Shown in pieces: positions 6,775 through 9,613 of a stretch of 9,613 nucleotides of DNA. The first letter of the stretch is position 1; each line of letters begins with the position of its first letter. Source of the stretch: JBGSMF01 sp041740315 (GTDB lineage Bacteria; Chloroflexota; Anaerolineae; Fen-1058); the NCBI GenBank assembly GCA_041740315.1, contig JBGSMF010000509.1:1-9613 (forward strand). Direction: 5' to 3'. Both the position numbers and the translations under genes were made by a program. Below the pieces are notes generated by a model. That model saw only the letters and a program-made list of their open reading frames with translations, ran no database searches and had not been told where the DNA came from.

Positions 6775-9126
6775 CTACCAGGCCACTTCGGCCGCGCGCA
6801 CCGTGGCCACCCAACGGATAGTTTGGCCGTTGCCCATCACCTGCACAGCCAGCGCGTCGTTGACATCATCGGCCACAGCCTGGACATGCCAGTTGATGTC
6901 GTCTTCGCCCAGAGGAAAGCATCCCCCCCCAACAAACGTGGTGACGCCGCCGACGTTCTCAACAGCGCCCCAACAATAATAGCCAGCCGATTCGCCCGCG
7001 CTGCTGCGGCCCACTATCAGAGCATCGAAGGTCAGCGTGCGGGTGGGAGCGATGGTCAAGAGCGAGCAACAACCATCAAGATACAGATTTTGCCAGGTGC
7101 CGCTGCTGGTCGTCTCTGCGCGCATCACATAGAGCGAGGCCTGGGCGTTACCCCGGTTTGGGACTGAGAATGGGCCATTAGCATAGGCCCACTGGCCAGG
7201 GAGTGAAGCGTGCGCAGAGCTGCCACCCGGCACGGTAGAGTTTAGGCCGCTGGCAATGTTGTTATCCCCTCCACCGATAGTGGCGCCGCCACTGACAATG
7301 TTGCCGCTGCCTCCGCTGATGGTGCCCTCGTAACCCAAGATAGTATTGCTATAACCACCGCCGATGGTAGTGGCATTGCCGTTGACGATAGTGTTGCCCA
7401 ACCCGCCGCCGATGGTGGCCCACTCGCCGTCGGCTGTGTTGCGCTCGCCTCCGCCGATAGTAGACGCATAACCGCCGCCGATTGTGTTGCTGTAGCCTCC
7501 ACCAATGACATCATTTGATCTGGTGGCCGTATTGTTGCGGCCGCCGCCGACGGCGGCATACGAGCCGCTGGCAGTGTTATCCAACCCGCCGCCTATGGTG
7601 GTATGAGTGCCCGTAATGGCCTTGTTGGCCTGGCCCCCACCCACAGTGGCATAGGTGGAGCTGGCTGTGTTGCCATAGCCTCCGCTGACGGTAGCAGCAT
7701 AGTGGCCGACGGTATTGGCAGCGCCCCCGGCGATGGTGGCATAGCCAGAGCTGGCCGTGTTGTTATAGCCTCCGCCGATGGCAGCGTGCTTGGCGTTGGC
7801 CGTGTTGTTTTCACCTCCGGCGATGGTAATGTGGTCACCTGTGATAGCTTGGTTACCCTGCCCTCCGCCAATGACGGCAACCCAGCCACTGGCAATATTG
7901 AGCACACCCCCACCGACGACGGCATAGACGCTGGCGGTATTCGACACGCCCCCACTCACAGTAGCAGCGGGGCTAGAAGCAGTATTGTACGCGCCTCCGC
8001 CGATGGTGGCAAAGTGGTCGCCAGCCGTGTTGCCCTGGCCCCCGCCAATGGTGACGTGAGTGCCCACAACCGCCTGGTTGCTCTCGCCTCCCCCAATAGT
8101 GGCATAGTCGCCGCTGGTGGTGTTGCGCTTGCCCCCGCCCACGGCGGCGTGAGTGCCCGTAATAACCTGGTTGCTCTCGCCTCCGCCCACAGTGGCCGCA
8201 GCGCCGTTGGAAGTATTTGCTATCCCCCCACCCACGGTGGCAAAGGCGCCGGCGGTATTAGCCATCCCCCCGCCTACGGCGGCGGCAGCGCCGTAGGCGG
8301 TATTGTCCAAGCCTCCGCCAATGGTGGCATAGTTGGCAGACGCCCCCGCCACGCTGTTGGGCTTGAGGCTGTTGCCCCCGCCGCCGATGACGACGCCATA
8401 CAGGCCGGCGTTAACACTGTTGCCGCTATAGCCACCGATGATATTGGGACTTGCGATGTTAGGCTCCAGGCGCAGGGCGGCGGTGCCGCTCACCGCCAAG
8501 GTCAGACTTGCGCCATCGGTGGTGCCCACCAAGTGCGTCCCAGGAATTGTGCCGCTGTTGCCGGTGAGAGACCAGGCGTTGCCGGCGCCGCTGGCAGCCG
8601 GCCTCCAAAAACTGCCATCCCACTGGAGCACATTGCCAACAATAGGCGGGTTATCAGACACCGGGTTGCCGCGCAGCGCGCCGGTGGACGCGGCATGAAG
8701 CGCATAGGGCGCAGGCATCAGTTCCACCCGCGGGTCAAGCGCCGTGTAGGCCCCGCTGCCGCAGTCCACCTCAATCTTGAGATAGCGGGCGTCGCCGGCA
8801 AAAGCATCAACGCCAAAGTCTAGCGCCACGCCAAAGTAGCCGTTGTCCAAAGTTACATTGGTCTTGGTCTGCGGGCTGCCCACCGGGTCGTTCCCGGCGG
8901 CAGACTGGTACAGGCTAAAACGAAAATTGCACGGCCCAGGCACAGGCTCGCCGCCCGTATTGGCAAGCCGCCCCTGGTAGGTAAAGCCTGTGCCCAGCGC
9001 GGCCCAAGCGGCGCTGCCCACAGGCGGCAAGCCCTCAGCCTGGGTGGAATGGGTTACAGGGGCGCTGCCCAAGGCCAGCACTATAAACAAAACTGCTAAC
9101 AAGCTCCAAGTTTGGGGTTTCATCAT
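6775..9126 (-). CDS. Exported phage-tail-fibre-like beta-roll repeat protein
   Basis: A 783-residue protein with a signal peptide at residues 1-30 (MMKPQTW, then a hydrophobic core up to THSTQA). Residues 46-147 (GFTYQGRL, LDNGYFGVALDFG, RYLKIEVDCG, LMPAPYALHAAS) match an N-terminal domain I recall in secreted tail-fibre-like proteins of environmental bacteria. Residues 160-225 are a linker with NVLQWDGSFWRP. About 25 repeats of 14-17 residues of the form A-T-I-G-G-G-x-x-N-T-A-S-G-x-Y fill 228-638, similar in style to trimeric autotransporter head (Hep_Hag/YadA) beta-rolls. The C-terminal domain (646-783: WAYANGPFS, GNAQASLYVMRAET, LYLDG, EDDINWHVQA, GQTIRWVATVRAAEV) matches a domain I recall from phage structural and tail-fibre proteins. 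Unlike its neighbours it lacks the YLPLV tail and ends VAW. AAAGGA precedes the paired ATG start by five bases. It is the first gene of the three-gene run; a surface adhesin or appendage fibre is the best guess. Confidence 0.85.
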   Translation of the reverse strand: MMKPQTWSLLAVLFIVLALGSAPVTHSTQAEGLPPVGSAAWAALGTGFTYQGRLANTGGEPVPGPCNFRFSLYQSAAGNDPVGSPQTKTNVTLDNGYFGVALDFGVDAFAGDARYLKIEVDCGSGAYTALDPRVELMPAPYALHAASTGALRGNPVSDNPPIVGNVLQWDGSFWRPAASGAGNAWSLTGNSGTIPGTHLVGTTDGASLTLAVSGTAALRLEPNIASPNIIGGYSGNSVNAGLYGVVIGGGGNSLKPNSVAGASANYATIGGGLDNTAYGAAAAVGGGMANTAGAFATVGGGIANTSNGAAATVGGGESNQVITGTHAAVGGGKRNTTSGDYATIGGGESNQAVVGTHVTIGGGQGNTAGDHFATIGGGAYNTASSPAATVSGGVSNTASVYAVVGGGVLNIASGWVAVIGGGQGNQAITGDHITIAGGENNTANAKHAAIGGGYNNTASSGYATIAGGAANTVGHYAATVSGGYGNTASSTYATVGGGQANKAITGTHTTIGGGLDNTASGSYAAVGGGRNNTATRSNDVIGGGYSNTIGGGYASTIGGGERNTADGEWATIGGGLGNTIVNGNATTIGGGYSNTILGYEGTISGGSGNIVSGGATIGGGDNNIASGLNSTVPGGSSAHASLPGQWAYANGPFSVPNRGNAQASLYVMRAETTSSGTWQNLYLDGCCSLLTIAPTRTLTFDALIVGRSSAGESAGYYCWGAVENVGGVTTFVGGGCFPLGEDDINWHVQAVADDVNDALAVQVMGNGQTIRWVATVRAAEVAW
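7213..8445 (-). repeat. In-frame array of about 25 beta-roll repeat units
   Basis: Repeat units of mostly 14-17 codons, each carrying a GGG (or SGG/AGG) triplet and a conserved Asn, encode residues 228-638. Most units read x-x-NTAS-x-x; a minority read (E/Q)-x-N-(Q/K)-A-x-x-G-(T/D)-H and recur at units 4, 6, 11 and 16. Two of the stretches between these markers are five units long (about residues 358-432 and 433-508), suggesting growth by duplication of a five-unit block. On the plus strand the array appears as regularly spaced GCCGCCGATGGTGGC-like words, which could be mistaken for non-coding repeats. Confidence 0.8.
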
Positions 9127-9261
9127 GATTATCCTTTCGTGACCTGCTCAGCCTACCCTCCCACAGGTTACAATTTGGCAGCCTTGGCGGACAGGCAAAT
9201 CTGGTCGAGACACGCTTGTCCACTCAAAAGCGTTCAAACCTGCGGGAGGGTGAGCAACCAT
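9127..9261. other. Intergenic region with a spaced inverted repeat
   Basis: The segment at 9155-9169 is the reverse complement, at 14 of 15 positions, of 9237-9251 (AACCTGCGGGAGGGT); the arms are 67 bp apart. Between them a six-base stem ACGCTT/AAGCGT (9212-9217 with 9228-9233) surrounds a ten-base loop. There is no U-run, so an intrinsic terminator is not supported. No minus-strand promoter with both elements in good register is visible, although the three-gene operon would need one here or further upstream. The arms could bind a regulator or be copies of a short intergenic repeat. Confidence 0.4.
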
Positions 9262-9613
9262 TCATTGATTTCTGGCGACAAGCGGCAGGTACAACTGGCG
9301 CTTGCCGGCGATAAACTCCCAGGCCGGGCCAGACACAAGCCCGCCCCACGCATCATCCGCATCCACCTGCCAGGTGTACGAGACTCCAAGCGTCAAGCCG
9401 GCCGGCGAAAAGGATGTAGCCGTGCCGCTGTACCACAAGGCGCTGGTCGGCTCGCTGGTTGGCCGGCCATACACGCGGTACACAACGGCGTCGCCGTCTG
9501 GATCGCCGCCGCTCCAGCTCAGGGTGAGCGGCAGGGTCACGCCCACCGCCTGGTGGCTTGGCGAGGGATTGGCCGGCGTGTTGGGCGTTAGATTCGCGCG
9601 GCTGGCAACGTAC
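9262..9613 (-). CDS. C-terminal part of an exported FN3/Ig-like protein with YLPLV tail
   Basis: The last 116 residues of a gene whose start lies outside the window. After a Pro/Ser/Asn-rich lead-in (NTPANPSPS) comes one beta-sandwich domain of about 90 residues: TLSWSGGDPDGDAVVYRVY, then GTATSFSPAGL, GVSYTWQVDADDAWG and SGPAWEF. The L-x-W-x-G-x-DPDGD opening and the W-x-V-x-A-x-D-x-x-G strand are typical of fibronectin type III or related Ig-like extracellular domains. It ends KRQLYLPLVARNQ and TGA at 9264-9262, the same tail as the two beta-helix proteins. The frame is open from 9612 without an in-frame stop, so it is a truncated gene, not a small ORF. It lies on the same strand as, and 135 bp upstream of, the three-gene run. 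Function of the full protein is unknown. Confidence 0.8.
   Translation of the reverse strand, partial: YVASRANLTPNTPANPSPSHQAVGVTLPLTLSWSGGDPDGDAVVYRVYGRPTSEPTSALWYSGTATSFSPAGLTLGVSYTWQVDADDAWGGLVSGPAWEFIAGKRQLYLPLVARNQ

Noticed and set aside
7213..8445. Regularly spaced repeats that could look like a CRISPR array
   Set aside because: Units are imperfect, keep the reading frame and encode conserved GGG and Asn positions. There are no identical repeats with unique spacers and no cas genes.
7603..8823. Long open frame on the plus strand opposite the 783-residue gene, rich in Ala, Gly, Ser and Asp
   Set aside because: It is antisense to a well-supported gene and its low-complexity composition mirrors the repeats on the other strand. 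No ribosome binding site or domain is visible.
6775..9126. Prophage or diversity-generating retroelement target
   Set aside because: The protein has phage-like domains, but no capsid, terminase, integrase or reverse transcriptase gene or template repeat occurs in the window, and the protein has a signal peptide.

Overview
The window looks like a GC-rich bacterial chromosome fragment, most likely from a filamentous or metagenomic Chloroflexota (Anaerolineae/Caldilineae-like). That placement is an inference. It rests on exported beta-helix proteins ending in a short Y-L-P-L-V-x-R tail, a style I recall from Chloroflexota, and on an intergenic palindrome built around CTGAGCG/AGTCGAAGG. No rRNA or tRNA is present to anchor the taxonomy, and every gene I accept is on the minus strand.

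The right three quarters (about 1689-9613, read right to left) is a cluster of large exported or surface proteins. First comes the C-terminal end of a protein with a fibronectin/Ig-like domain and the YLPLV tail, cut by the window edge. After a 135-bp gap follow three tightly spaced genes: a 783-residue phage-tail-fibre-like protein with about 25 GGG..N.A beta-roll repeats, a 473-residue beta-helix protein with a choice-of-anchor-Q-like domain, and a 1209-residue protein with two duplicated beta-helix halves joined by two duplicated beta-sandwich-like linkers. Spacings of 23 and 11 nt, and a stop codon that runs into the next ribosome binding site, suggest one operon. All three have N-terminal export signals. 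Together they look like a set of extracellular adhesive or surface-coat proteins. No catalytic residues are evident.

Downstream of the operon lies a 99-bp intergenic palindrome that can fold into a four-way, cloverleaf-like structure. It amounts to a simple palindrome with a 17-nt hairpin inserted at matching points in each arm.

The left end (1-1261) is different. It holds a good sigma70-like promoter, a short overlapping ORF, a small zinc-ribbon protein with a GTG start, a 28-codon ORF, and the in-frame C-terminal remnant of a type I restriction enzyme HsdR subunit. It ends in an imperfect palindrome with terminal inverted repeats at the left edge. This part looks like a decayed defence or accessory locus.
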